Assembly: GCF_039543205.1 (NCBI RefSeq)
Contig: NZ_BAABJH010000001.1
Coordinates: 868,001-932,000, forward strand
Reading direction: 5' to 3'
Source of the DNA: Flaviramulus_B aquimarinus
Lineage (GTDB): Bacteria > Bacteroidota > Bacteroidia > Flavobacteriales > Flavobacteriaceae
DNA length: 64,000 nucleotides
Position numbers and translations under genes: made by a program. The notes beneath the pieces were generated by a model. That model did not search any database and was not told the DNA's origin. It was given only the letters and a program-made list of their open reading frames with translations. Positions 8,258-14,990 of the stretch are shown here, in pieces. How positions within the stretch are numbered: the stretch's first letter is position 1; each line of letters opens with the position of its first letter.

Positions 8258-8273
8258 TACCAAACGTTCGGTA
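8258..8273. promoter_or_regulatory. TetR2 operator upstream of tetR2
   Basis: TACCAAACGTTCGGTA is a 16-bp palindrome with one mismatched pair, about 29 bp before the tetR2 start. It matches the site at 7631-7646 in 14 of 16 positions and fits autorepression. Confidence 0.68.
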
Positions 8274-8286
8274 ATTATTTATTGAA

Positions 8287-9508
8287 TTAAGTCAATAAAT
8301 TACTTAATGATTGCATATCCTCACTCATCTTTCTTTCAACAACTCTTGCATAAATTTGTGTGGTAGCAATTTTCGTATGACCTAGTAGCTTGGAAACAGT
8401 TTCTATGGGAACCCCATTTGACAAGGTCACAGTAGTCGCAAAAGTATGTCGCGCCATATGAAAAGTCAGGTTCTTTTTAATTCTACATAAATCTGCTATT
8501 TCCTTGAGGTAACTGTTTAGTTTCTGATTGGAAAGTCGAGGTGGAATAGCATCACTACCGTAAGTTCTCGGGTGTTCTTTATATTTATCTATTAATTTTT
8601 TGGCTTGAGCTAGTAATGGAATTTTAAAAGGTGTTCCTGTTTTGACTCTTTCAGCCATTATCCAAGGTTTGTCGTCCAAACCAATTACAATATTACAATC
8701 GGTCAATTCAACAATATCAACATACGAAATTCCGGTATAACAGCTGAAAATGAAAATATCTCTTACGATAATAAGTCGTTCTATTGATGATGTCATATCC
8801 TCAATACTTCTCAGTTCGTGAGCAGTCAAAAACTCACGTGCCTTTTTTTCGATTCTAATGGTATAATTATCAAACGGGTCTCTGACCAGCCATTCCATTC
8901 GATAAGCCAAAGTAATCATTCTTCTTAAACGTTTAATGTGCTTCATTGCCGTATTATGACCAATTTTTAGTTGACCAGATTTCGGCACAAAGCTTCTGAG
9001 GTAATTTTCAAATCCTACAACAAAGCTGTAGTCCATTTCAAGAAGTAAAATATCTGGCTTCTTGTATTCCTCTAGAATATAAGAGAGCATATACCGTTGG
9101 CTTGTTTTATATTGACCTATCGTGTTCTTATGCAATTTATGTTGCATTTTCTCATTATGATACTCAATAAGATTCTGGAATGAATGACTTTTTCTTGATT
9201 CGCCAAGAAATCTATCTTTTATAGATTGGGAAGTAGAGAGAATTTCATCTGATTTCATTTGCTCATAAATCCGATAGATTTTTGATTGAACATCATTCGG
9301 ATAAAGGTTGAGCGCCTTTGAAACTTTACTGGAGCCATCTGCTCGTTGAGTCTTTGCATTCCAAGTAGTAGTATCCACTTTTCGCTTTAAACTAATATTG
9401 ACCCGTTGGCCATTTAGGGTAAGGCGTATATAGATGTTTGTCTGGTTATTTACTGCACGTGAGGCGTATATCCAGAATTAGGATTGAAAATGTTGATGAA
9501 GTGCGCAT
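8287..9508 (-). pseudogene. Tyrosine recombinase, copy 2 (single frameshift near the N terminus)
   Basis: The reading frame from the natural ATG at 9508 (MRTSSTFSIL) hits a stop after 20 codons because of one extra base near 9478. Removing it restores FWIYASRAVNNQTNIYIRL and the full protein of about 406 residues. Without it, only a 363-residue product from a GTG at 9378 is possible, lacking most of the arm-binding domain. The catalytic part is intact: HMARHTFA, LLGHTKIATTQ and the Tyr of QIYARVV. The first catalytic Arg position reads Ser-Tyr (CYTGISY), as known for IntDOT-type enzymes. A single lesion in an otherwise intact gene could be recent, or a sequencing error. Confidence 0.78.
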
Positions 9509-9588
9509 AGTCGTCGTCTTTTAATGGTTAAACATCGTTGGACGAAAGTCAAATCAACTACATGCATATCAGTAAGTTAAGTTATTCT

Positions 9589-9622
9589 GTCAACATTTTT
9601 TTATAAAAAAAGATATGTTGAC
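9589..9622. repeat. Inverted repeat upstream of integrase copy 2
   Basis: GTCAACAT and ATGTTGAC are perfect arms in a 34-bp element, the same length and position relative to the integrase as the element at 2875-2908. The following bases (GATTTGTGACC) are also shared with copy 1. Confidence 0.65.
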
Positions 9623-9679
9623 GATTTGTGACCTTTTAAAAGTAAATCATATCAATTTGTATGATTGCCTTAAAATTAT

Positions 9680-9713
9680 AAAACCTTGTAAATCATACGA
9701 TTTACAAGGTTTT
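9680..9713. repeat. Hairpin between integrase copy 2 and its att-like site
   Basis: AAAACCTTGTAAATC-ATAC-GATTTACAAGGTTTT is a perfect 15-bp stem with a 4-base loop. The matching hairpin next to copy 3 is at 13767-13800 with the same ATAC loop. It could be a bidirectional terminator or a recombination structure. Confidence 0.75.
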
Positions 9714-9736
9714 GAGGGATTTTAATTTCCCAATAA

Positions 9737-9757
9737 GCGGTCTGGACGGGACTCGAA
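9737..9757 (-). other. tRNA 3'-end fragment (probably tRNA-Asp), att-like
   Basis: On the minus strand this reads TTCGAGTCCCGTCCAGACCGC, which has the T-loop TTCGA and an acceptor 3' strand CCAGACC. From memory it fits the 3' end of a Bacteroidetes tRNA-Asp. The rest of the tRNA is absent. It lies at the same position relative to integrase copy 2 as tRNA-Pro does to copy 3, so it is a likely remnant of an attachment site. Confidence 0.6.
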
Positions 9758-9792
9758 TGAATTTATTTGGTTTCTTGCTTATTTTCCATTTA

Positions 9793-10146
9793 CTACTCTT
9801 TTGACAATAATAGTTTTTCTATATCGTCATAACTGTTTAGTTGGTCATCAGGTAATATATTATCTATTAATTCAAGTATGGTTATAACTGCGGATTCGTT
9901 TGAACAAAAAGGTAATCTTGGAGGACATAAAATTCCATCGCCCTCTAAAGCTAAAATACTAACCCTTAAAAGGCAAGAAATGATATAGCGCAATTCGCCA
10001 TTATTTTCAACCATAAAAGTAACCTCTTGTGATGATAGTTCCTCATCATCAATCTGATAGCACTTTCGTTTTCTAGGGCTTAAAAGCTTAACAGTAGCTT
10101 CCAGTTTTTCTTTGTCCGATCTAATGGTGTTATCCTTATTTTTCAT
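9793..10146 (-). CDS. Small protein with the cassette's shared C-terminal domain (unit C)
   Basis: About 117 residues from the ATG at 10146 (MKNKDNTIRSDKEK). I do not recognise a family. By eye its last 60 residues resemble the C-terminal domain of the HEPN-like gene at 10491 and of the gene at 10136: LLRVSILALEGDG, then ILELIDNILPDDQL and DIEKLLLSK. It overlaps the preceding gene by 11 bp, so the three are probably co-transcribed and translationally coupled. A longer frame from 10179 is possible but would run deeper into that gene. Its role may be as a partner or regulator of the HEPN protein, by inference only. Confidence 0.6.
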   Translation of the reverse strand: MKNKDNTIRSDKEKLEATVKLLSPRKRKCYQIDDEELSSQEVTFMVENNGELRYIISCLLRVSILALEGDGILCPPRLPFCSNESAVITILELIDNILPDDQLNSYDDIEKLLLSKE

Positions 10147-10480
10147 CTTTATTATCTGCTGTCTCAAGAAGTTCTGCAATACGATCCATACAATGCATCT
10201 GATCGTGTGGTAAGAGTTCCAAAATCAAATTAATAACCTTTGTGACACTATGCTCTGCAATAGTGCTTCTATATGCAGGGGATGCGAACATCCCATTCCC
10301 ATCTAAACAATAATAACACACTTTCAAAAGTTCAGAAATATAACTGGTGATATCCTCATTACTGGACACTTCAATACTGATGGTTTTTCGTGTTCGATTC
10401 CCATAAGGTTCTTTTTGCATTCCAGAGAAATTTTTAACCAGTTTTTTAATGGCTTTTATTTTTTTTGTTTTCTTTTTCAT
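10136..10480 (-). CDS. Small protein with the cassette's shared C-terminal domain (unit B)
   Basis: About 114 residues from the ATG at 10480 (MKKKTKKIKAIKKL), with a very basic N terminus. No known family is recognised. Its C-terminal part (ISELLKVCYYCLDGNG, then VINLILELLPHDQM and DRIAELLETA) is similar to the C-terminal domains of the genes on both sides. The basic lead (KKTKKIKAIKKLVKN) also resembles the KKLKRIKELSKEN stretch just before that domain in the large HEPN-like protein. It lies 10 bp after that gene on the same strand and overlaps the next. A chain from 10555 would overlap the HEPN gene and is less likely. Confidence 0.6.
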   Translation of the reverse strand: MKKKTKKIKAIKKLVKNFSGMQKEPYGNRTRKTISIEVSSNEDITSYISELLKVCYYCLDGNGMFASPAYRSTIAEHSVTKVINLILELLPHDQMHCMDRIAELLETADNKDEK

Positions 10481-10490
10481 AATGGTCTGA

Positions 10491-11699
10491 TTATTTTCTT
10501 TCTTTTTTTGATAGCATGAGTTCTCGCATTTTATCCAAATAAATAGCTTCCTCAAAGGGGATTAATTTCTTAGCGAATTCTAAAACAGTTTTTACATCGG
10601 ATTCTATATTCTTTATATGTAGTGTTAAGTCTTGTTGTCCTTCCAAGGCTAGGATACTAACATTGAGCATGGATTTTAATGTGCTGAACAGTTCCACATA
10701 ATCATAAACTCGAACATAATTCAAATAATAGCCATTGTGCTTACCTCCTATTGGGGTTAATAGCTTAAAATTTTCTTTACTTAATTCTTTAATCCTTTTA
10801 AGCTTTTTATAGTTTTTGTTGGAGTTCTTTTTTGTTTTTTTAATCGGACAGTTGGCTTCTGTTATGTTCGTGGCATTGTAATACACTTCGTTTTGAAACT
10901 TTAATAATTCTTGATTGAATAGTCTAATAACTTCTTTTATGAAAAGTGATACTCTAAGGTTTAGGGCTTGCATTTCTTGTTCTGTAATGGTATAATGATG
11001 GGTGTATCTCGACGACCCATATGCGTCATCCAACAGCTTTAATAAAGTTTTATCTGCTTCTGAGTGTTTTGAAAACACTCCTTTTAATGGGGTAATATAG
11101 CCTTCAACATAACTTTCATGATTGCTGATACTATGGCATATTTTCACGGATCCTGTTATAAAGCTTTCTAACATGCGATAGGTCAGTTCATAGGTTTGGT
11201 GAACCATAAACGCGGCTTGTGGATGGTCTTTTCGGTTTAGGTAAAATTTTACACCTTTTTTAAATGATTTAACTTTAGATATATCGCGTTTAAATCTGGT
11301 TTTTGCTTTTTCATAAACCTTTTCTAAATCCAAGGTTTTTAAAACCCATGGGGCATTCAAGCTTGTATCTTTATAAACTAAATATTTATCTAGGCAATGA
11401 TTATGGAAATACAGGTTGCCCTGATGCAATTCTTGATTGACATATTGCAATGAGAAAAACGAATATTTATAATCTGGATAGTCCTCAAATATACTTGTGA
11501 TAACGGGTTGTATTTGGGTCGCAATTCCTCTGGGTAACAGGCTTGTTATAATAGTCATTCTATACTTAAAAGGATTTCTTTCTGTGCCTTGGCTTAAATA
11601 AATGCGCTCTACATCTAACAAGGTATTGATTTTTAAAACTATGCCTTCAAGCTCCTTTGGGTCGTTTAGAATGCTTTGATTGTTGATTGTTGCTTCCAT
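10491..11699 (-). CDS. HEPN-domain protein with N-terminal nucleotidyltransferase-like region
   Basis: About 402 residues from the ATG at 11699 (MEATINNQ). The first 130 residues (RMTIITSLLPRG, VYKDTSLNAPW) are like the degenerate nucleotidyltransferase part that precedes HEPN domains in Bacteroidetes proteins. Residues of about 130-280 hold the HEPN core: YLNRKDHPQAAFMVHQTYEL and a following HSISNH. The last 100 residues form a domain repeated in the two small genes downstream. HEPN proteins are often RNases in toxin-antitoxin and phage-defence systems. It lies between two integrases and is divergent from an XRE regulator. The HEPN call is by eye. Confidence 0.7.
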   Translation of the reverse strand: MEATINNQSILNDPKELEGIVLKINTLLDVERIYLSQGTERNPFKYRMTIITSLLPRGIATQIQPVITSIFEDYPDYKYSFFSLQYVNQELHQGNLYFHNHCLDKYLVYKDTSLNAPWVLKTLDLEKVYEKAKTRFKRDISKVKSFKKGVKFYLNRKDHPQAAFMVHQTYELTYRMLESFITGSVKICHSISNHESYVEGYITPLKGVFSKHSEADKTLLKLLDDAYGSSRYTHHYTITEQEMQALNLRVSLFIKEVIRLFNQELLKFQNEVYYNATNITEANCPIKKTKKNSNKNYKKLKRIKELSKENFKLLTPIGGKHNGYYLNYVRVYDYVELFSTLKSMLNVSILALEGQQDLTLHIKNIESDVKTVLEFAKKLIPFEEAIYLDKMRELMLSKKERK

Positions 11700-11752
11700 A
11701 ATTTTAGCTTTTATATAAAGTAACGATTTGCACCTTGAGTACCGAACCACAG

Positions 11753-11780
11753 CAAGTTGTAATTTACTCGGCGCAACTTG
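11753..11780. promoter_or_regulatory. Inverted repeat between the HEPN gene and the XRE gene
   Basis: CAAGTTG (11753-11759) and CAACTTG (11774-11780) are 7-bp inverted arms 14 bp apart in the short divergent intergenic region. The spacing suits binding of a small helix-turn-helix dimer, so this may be the XRE operator controlling both directions. Confidence 0.5.
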
Positions 11781-11812
11781 TTTTTTACTTGTATATTTAT
11801 GGGATTAATCAC

Positions 11813-11820
11813 TATATTTG
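11813..11820 (+). promoter_or_regulatory. Bacteroidetes-type -7 box of the XRE gene
   Basis: TATATTTG matches the TAnnTTTG -7 consensus of the primary sigma factor in this phylum. The ATG follows after only four bases, so the transcript may be leaderless. Confidence 0.55.
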
Positions 11821-11824
11821 AAGT

Positions 11825-12223
11825 ATGGAAACAGCCACAAAACCAAATCACATAGGACGGAAAATTAGTCGGATTCGTGAACTTAGAGGCATGAAGCAGG
11901 AAACCCTTGCAGACGCTTTAGGAATTAGCCAGCAGGCAGTCTCGAAAATTGAACAGTCCCCAGAGGTTGAAGATGATAAACTAGATAAAGTTGCTAAAGC
12001 TTTAAATGTGTCATCTGAAACTATTAGAAATTTTTCTGAAGAACTGGCAATAAACTATTTTAATAACTTTTACGATAATAGTTCTAGTCAAGGAAATAGT
12101 TTTAACCAAGGTTCATTTGCGACCTTCAACCCATTAGATAAAGTTGTTGAACTTTACGAACGCCTTTTGCAAGCTGAAAAAGATAAAATTGAGTATTTGG
12201 AAAAGCTAATGAAAGAAAAATAA
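11825..12223 (+). CDS. XRE-family helix-turn-helix regulator
   Basis: A 132-residue protein with a Cro/C1-type helix-turn-helix at about residues 11-65 (KISRIRELRGMKQETLADAL, then GISQQAVSKIEQ). A low-complexity Asn/Ser linker follows, then a short C-terminal coiled coil (LYERLLQAEKDKIEYLEKLM) that may dimerise. Genes of this type are common on flavobacterial mobile elements. It is divergent from the HEPN cassette, convergent with integrase copy 3, and followed by a bidirectional terminator. The obvious inference is that it represses itself and the HEPN cassette through the inverted repeat at 11753-11780. Confidence 0.82.
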   Translation: METATKPNHIGRKISRIRELRGMKQETLADALGISQQAVSKIEQSPEVEDDKLDKVAKALNVSSETIRNFSEELAINYFNNFYDNSSSQGNSFNQGSFATFNPLDKVVELYERLLQAEKDKIEYLEKLMKEK

Positions 12224-12254
12224 AATTACTTGATACAAAAAAAATATACTATTG

Positions 12255-12289
12255 AAAAAGGGAATCATTTAAAAAACGATTCCCTTTTT
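12255..12289. terminator. Bidirectional terminator between the XRE gene and integrase copy 3
   Basis: AAAAAGGGAATC and GATTCCCTTTTT form a perfect 12-bp stem with A and T runs on both sides. It serves the two convergent genes. Confidence 0.8.
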
Positions 12290-12313
12290 ACTTTTAAACT
12301 ACTCTTAAAAGGT

Positions 12314-13573
12314 CTATAAACTTTGATACACATTATCTGAATCGTTTTTTGCCTTCAAAAACTGTTCTCTTAGTTTTTTCATATCATCACTAACTTTTCG
12401 CTCAATAACCTTAGCATAAACTTGGGTAGTTGATATTCTAGAATGTCCTAATAATTTTGAGACTGTTTCAATGGGCATACCATTACTTAATGTTACCGTG
12501 GTGGCAAAGGTGTGTCTAGCAATATGGAATGTTAAATTCTTTTTGATACCACATAAATCAGCTATTTCCTTTAGGTAAGCATTTAGTTTTTGGTTTGAAA
12601 TTTTTGGAAATAAATTTTCTTGAATCTTTGACTTTCTAGTCCTTTTATACTTTTCTATAATTTCCAATGCCTGTGGAAGTATTGGGATTCTTATGAACTT
12701 GGTTGTTTTCTCTCGTTTATAGTAAATCCATAATTCGCCGTCAATTCCTATACTAATATTATCTTCCGTTAAATTAATGACATCTATATAACTTAAACTG
12801 GTATAGCAACTGAACACGAACAGGTCTTTGACCAATTGCAACCGCTCAATCGTAAATTGCTTCTCCTCTACTGCTTTCAGTTCCTGTAAACTTAAAAAAC
12901 CTCGCTCTATTTTTATAAATTTGGCTTTGAAGTTTACAAAGGGGGCTTTGTCAATCCATCCCAGTTTAAATGCCAAGTTTATCAATTTTCTGAAACGCTC
13001 TATATGTTTCATCACCGTATTATTACCCATTGGTTTTTGATGCTCATCAGGAGTATGTCCTTTTAAATATTTTTCAAACTTAATTATGAAGTTATAATCA
13101 AGTTCTTGTAAATAGATATCAGTGGTCTTATAGGTTTTTAATAGAAATTTTGATACATACTTTTGGGTGGTATAGTAATTCTTTTGAGTGCCCCATTTTA
13201 ATTTACCCTGCATATCTTCATTATGATACTTAATAATATCAATAACGGAATGATTCTGCTCATCTTCTCCTAAATACCTTGCTTTTATTGCTTGGGAGGT
13301 TATAAGCTTATGTTCTAGCTTTAATTCTTGATAACATTTAAAAATACCACTATTTACTTCTTCTAAATAGTTGTTAAGTATTCTAGCGTTTTGGTTAGTG
13401 CCTCGGGATCTTCCCTTATGCGCATCCCAATCGGATACGGAAACTTTTCGTTTTAAACTAATGGTTGCCCGTTTACCATTAACTGTGATTCTAACGTAAA
13501 TGGAGGCTTGGTTGTTTTTTGCTCTGGAAAAATCTGCCCAGAACAAAATACTGAAAGTTGTTGTTGTTTTCAT
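12314..13573 (-). CDS. Tyrosine recombinase/integrase, copy 3 (intact)
   Basis: A full 419-residue Bacteroidetes integrase with an N-terminal arm-binding domain (about 1-90, FSILFWADFSRAKNN), a SAM-like core-binding domain (about 110-205) and a catalytic domain. Visible catalytic residues are H350 and R353 (HIARH), H377 (LLGHSR) and the nucleophile Y386 (TTQVYAK). The first catalytic Arg position reads Ser-Tyr (CYTSLSY), as in IntDOT, so its absence is normal here. The gene starts 250 bp from the 3' end of tRNA-Pro and points away from it, the usual layout of an element inserted in that tRNA gene. It is the only one of three related copies without lesions and so the best candidate for mobility. 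Confidence 0.93.
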   Translation of the reverse strand: MKTTTTFSILFWADFSRAKNNQASIYVRITVNGKRATISLKRKVSVSDWDAHKGRSRGTNQNARILNNYLEEVNSGIFKCYQELKLEHKLITSQAIKARYLGEDEQNHSVIDIIKYHNEDMQGKLKWGTQKNYYTTQKYVSKFLLKTYKTTDIYLQELDYNFIIKFEKYLKGHTPDEHQKPMGNNTVMKHIERFRKLINLAFKLGWIDKAPFVNFKAKFIKIERGFLSLQELKAVEEKQFTIERLQLVKDLFVFSCYTSLSYIDVINLTEDNISIGIDGELWIYYKREKTTKFIRIPILPQALEIIEKYKRTRKSKIQENLFPKISNQKLNAYLKEIADLCGIKKNLTFHIARHTFATTVTLSNGMPIETVSKLLGHSRISTTQVYAKVIERKVSDDMKKLREQFLKAKNDSDNVYQSL

Positions 13574-13766
13574 GATTTCGTCTTTTTGTTAATACTTAGT
13601 TTATTACCAGACGAAAGTCAAATCACTTTAAAGATACATTTATTCTACCAACTAATCATTGAATTTTAACAATTCGGTCAACACTTTGATCAAAATGGAT
13701 TTGTTATCCGATTTGTTGCCTTTTTTAACAGTATTTTTTACATCCATATGATATTGTTAAAATGCG

Positions 13767-13800
13767 AAAAACCTGTAAATCATACGATTAACAGGTTTTT
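13767..13800. repeat. Hairpin between integrase copy 3 and tRNA-Pro
   Basis: AAAAACCTGTAAATC-ATAC-GATTAACAGGTTTTT is a 15-bp stem with one mismatch and an ATAC loop. It is the counterpart of the perfect hairpin at 9680-9713 near copy 2. Confidence 0.7.
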
Positions 13801-13824
13801 GATGTAGATTGATATACTATTTTG

Positions 13825-13899
13825 TCGGGGTGGCAGGATTCGAACCTGCGGCCTCCACGTCCCAAACGTGGCGCGATAACCGGGCTACGCTACACCCCG
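13825..13899 (-). tRNA. tRNA-Pro(TGG)
   Basis: The minus strand folds as a tRNA: acceptor CGGGGTG paired with CACCCCG plus discriminator A, D-arm GTAGCGTAGCCCGGTTATCGC, anticodon loop TTTGGGA with anticodon TGG, and T-arm GCAGGTTCGAATCCTGC. The CCA end is not encoded. The 3' end faces the integrase at 12314-13573, so this gene is the likely insertion target of the island. The other att copy would repeat TTCGAATCCTGCCACCCCGA and lies outside the window, or I missed it. Confidence 0.96.
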
Positions 13900-14025
13900 A
13901 ATTAGTTATCCTTTTTTAAGGACTGCAAATATATAGTTTTCTTTTATAATTAAAATCATTTGAGCATTTCTTTTTTACTTTTTAAAAATATAAAGGGCTT
14001 TAAATTTTTTACAAAGAAATAATCT

Positions 14026-14033
14026 TAAATTTG
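14026..14033 (+). promoter_or_regulatory. -7 box of the udk operon
   Basis: TAAATTTG fits TAnnTTTG and lies 26 bp upstream of the GTG start of udk. It would start a short leader. Confidence 0.5.
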
Positions 14034-14059
14034 TTAAGTTAAATATTAAATTTATAATT

Positions 14060-14665
14060 GTGCTTATAATAGGAATTGCTGGTGGTACTGGATGTGGTAA
14101 AACAACCGTTGTGAATCAGATATTAAATGAACTTCCAGAAGGCGAAGTTGGTATAATATCTCAAGACTCCTATTATAAAGACACCTCCCATTTAACTTAT
14201 GATGAGCGTGTTAAAATAAATTTTGACCACCCACGATCTATTGATTTCGATTTATTAGCAACCCACTTAAAAGACTTAAAAAACAACAAAGCCATACACC
14301 AACCCATATATTCGTTCGTTAAACACAATAGAACCGGTGACACTATTATTACGAACCCTAGAAAGGTAATGATTGTTGAAGGTATTTTAATACTCACAAA
14401 TCCTGAGTTAAGAGCAATGTTTGATATTAAAATTTTCGTGCATGCTGATAGTGATGAGCGTTTAATCAGACGCTTAAAACGGGATATTTCTGAACGCGGA
14501 AGGGACTTAAACGAAGTTTTGCAACGCTATAAAACAACATTAAAACCAATGCATAATCAGTTCATTGAACCTATGAAGGAATACGCAGATATTATCATTC
14601 CTAATAACAAGTACAATACTGTTGCTGTTGATATTGTTAGAACCATAATAACAGAAAAACTTTAA
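14060..14665 (+). CDS. udk: Uridine kinase
   Basis: A 201-residue P-loop kinase that phosphorylates uridine and cytidine for pyrimidine salvage. The Walker A motif GGTGCGKTT is at residues 8-16. The conserved ISQDSYYKD loop and the IDFD/HPRSIDFD region bind substrate, and REGILIL-like VEGILILTNPELR follows. The start is GTG, which fits the conserved MLIIGIAGGTG start of flavobacterial homologues. The length is normal. It is the first gene of a run with a DivIC-like gene and the mutase genes, one base apart from its neighbour. Confidence 0.95.
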   Translation: MLIIGIAGGTGCGKTTVVNQILNELPEGEVGIISQDSYYKDTSHLTYDERVKINFDHPRSIDFDLLATHLKDLKNNKAIHQPIYSFVKHNRTGDTIITNPRKVMIVEGILILTNPELRAMFDIKIFVHADSDERLIRRLKRDISERGRDLNEVLQRYKTTLKPMHNQFIEPMKEYADIIIPNNKYNTVAVDIVRTIITEKL

Positions 14666-14666
14666 T

Positions 14667-14990
14667 ATGGGCATTCCTAATAATAAATACCTTAACCCCT
14701 TCAAAAATATATTTATACTTATTTTAGTGGTATTTGCTGTTTGGATGTTATTTTTTGATGCCAATTCTTGGCTTATTCATCATGAATTAAACACCGATAT
14801 TAAAGATTTAGAAAACGAAAAAGACTATTATAGAAAAGAAATAGAAAAAGATAACAAAGCCTTAAAAGAATTGAGCACAGAAGAAGGTTTAGAGAAATTT
14901 GCTCGCGAAGCATATTATATGAAACGTGACAATGAAGACATTTACATTATTGAATATGAAGATAGTTTAAAAACAAAACAGAATGAATAA
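14667..14990 (+). CDS. FtsB/DivIC-like septum formation initiator
   Basis: A 107-residue bitopic membrane protein: a short basic cytoplasmic start, one transmembrane helix (residues 12-29, IFILILVVFAVWMLFF), then a coiled coil (IKDLENEKDYYRKEIEKDNK) and the conserved ending EGLEKFAREAYYMKRDNEDI. DivIC/FtsB proteins bridge early and late divisome components at the septum. It follows udk after one base and overlaps the small mutase subunit gene by 8 bp, an arrangement common in flavobacteria. Confidence 0.9.
   Translation: MGIPNNKYLNPFKNIFILILVVFAVWMLFFDANSWLIHHELNTDIKDLENEKDYYRKEIEKDNKALKELSTEEGLEKFAREAYYMKRDNEDIYIIEYEDSLKTKQNE

Larger units (their letters stand above)
9509..9792. other. Non-coding attachment-side region of integrase copy 2
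   Basis: I see no gene here. The stretch holds the sequence GACGAAAGTCAAATCAACT (shared with copy 1, partly with copy 3), the inverted repeat at 9589-9622, a 15-bp stem hairpin at 9680-9713 and a tRNA 3'-end fragment at 9737-9757. The order matches that seen between integrase copy 3 and tRNA-Pro, so it looks like an attachment region. Confidence 0.7.

Noticed and set aside
10491..11699. RteC-type regulator (typical of Bacteroides elements)
   Set aside because: The sequence has the HEPN-type AAFMVHQTYEL segment and none of the RteC pattern that I recall.
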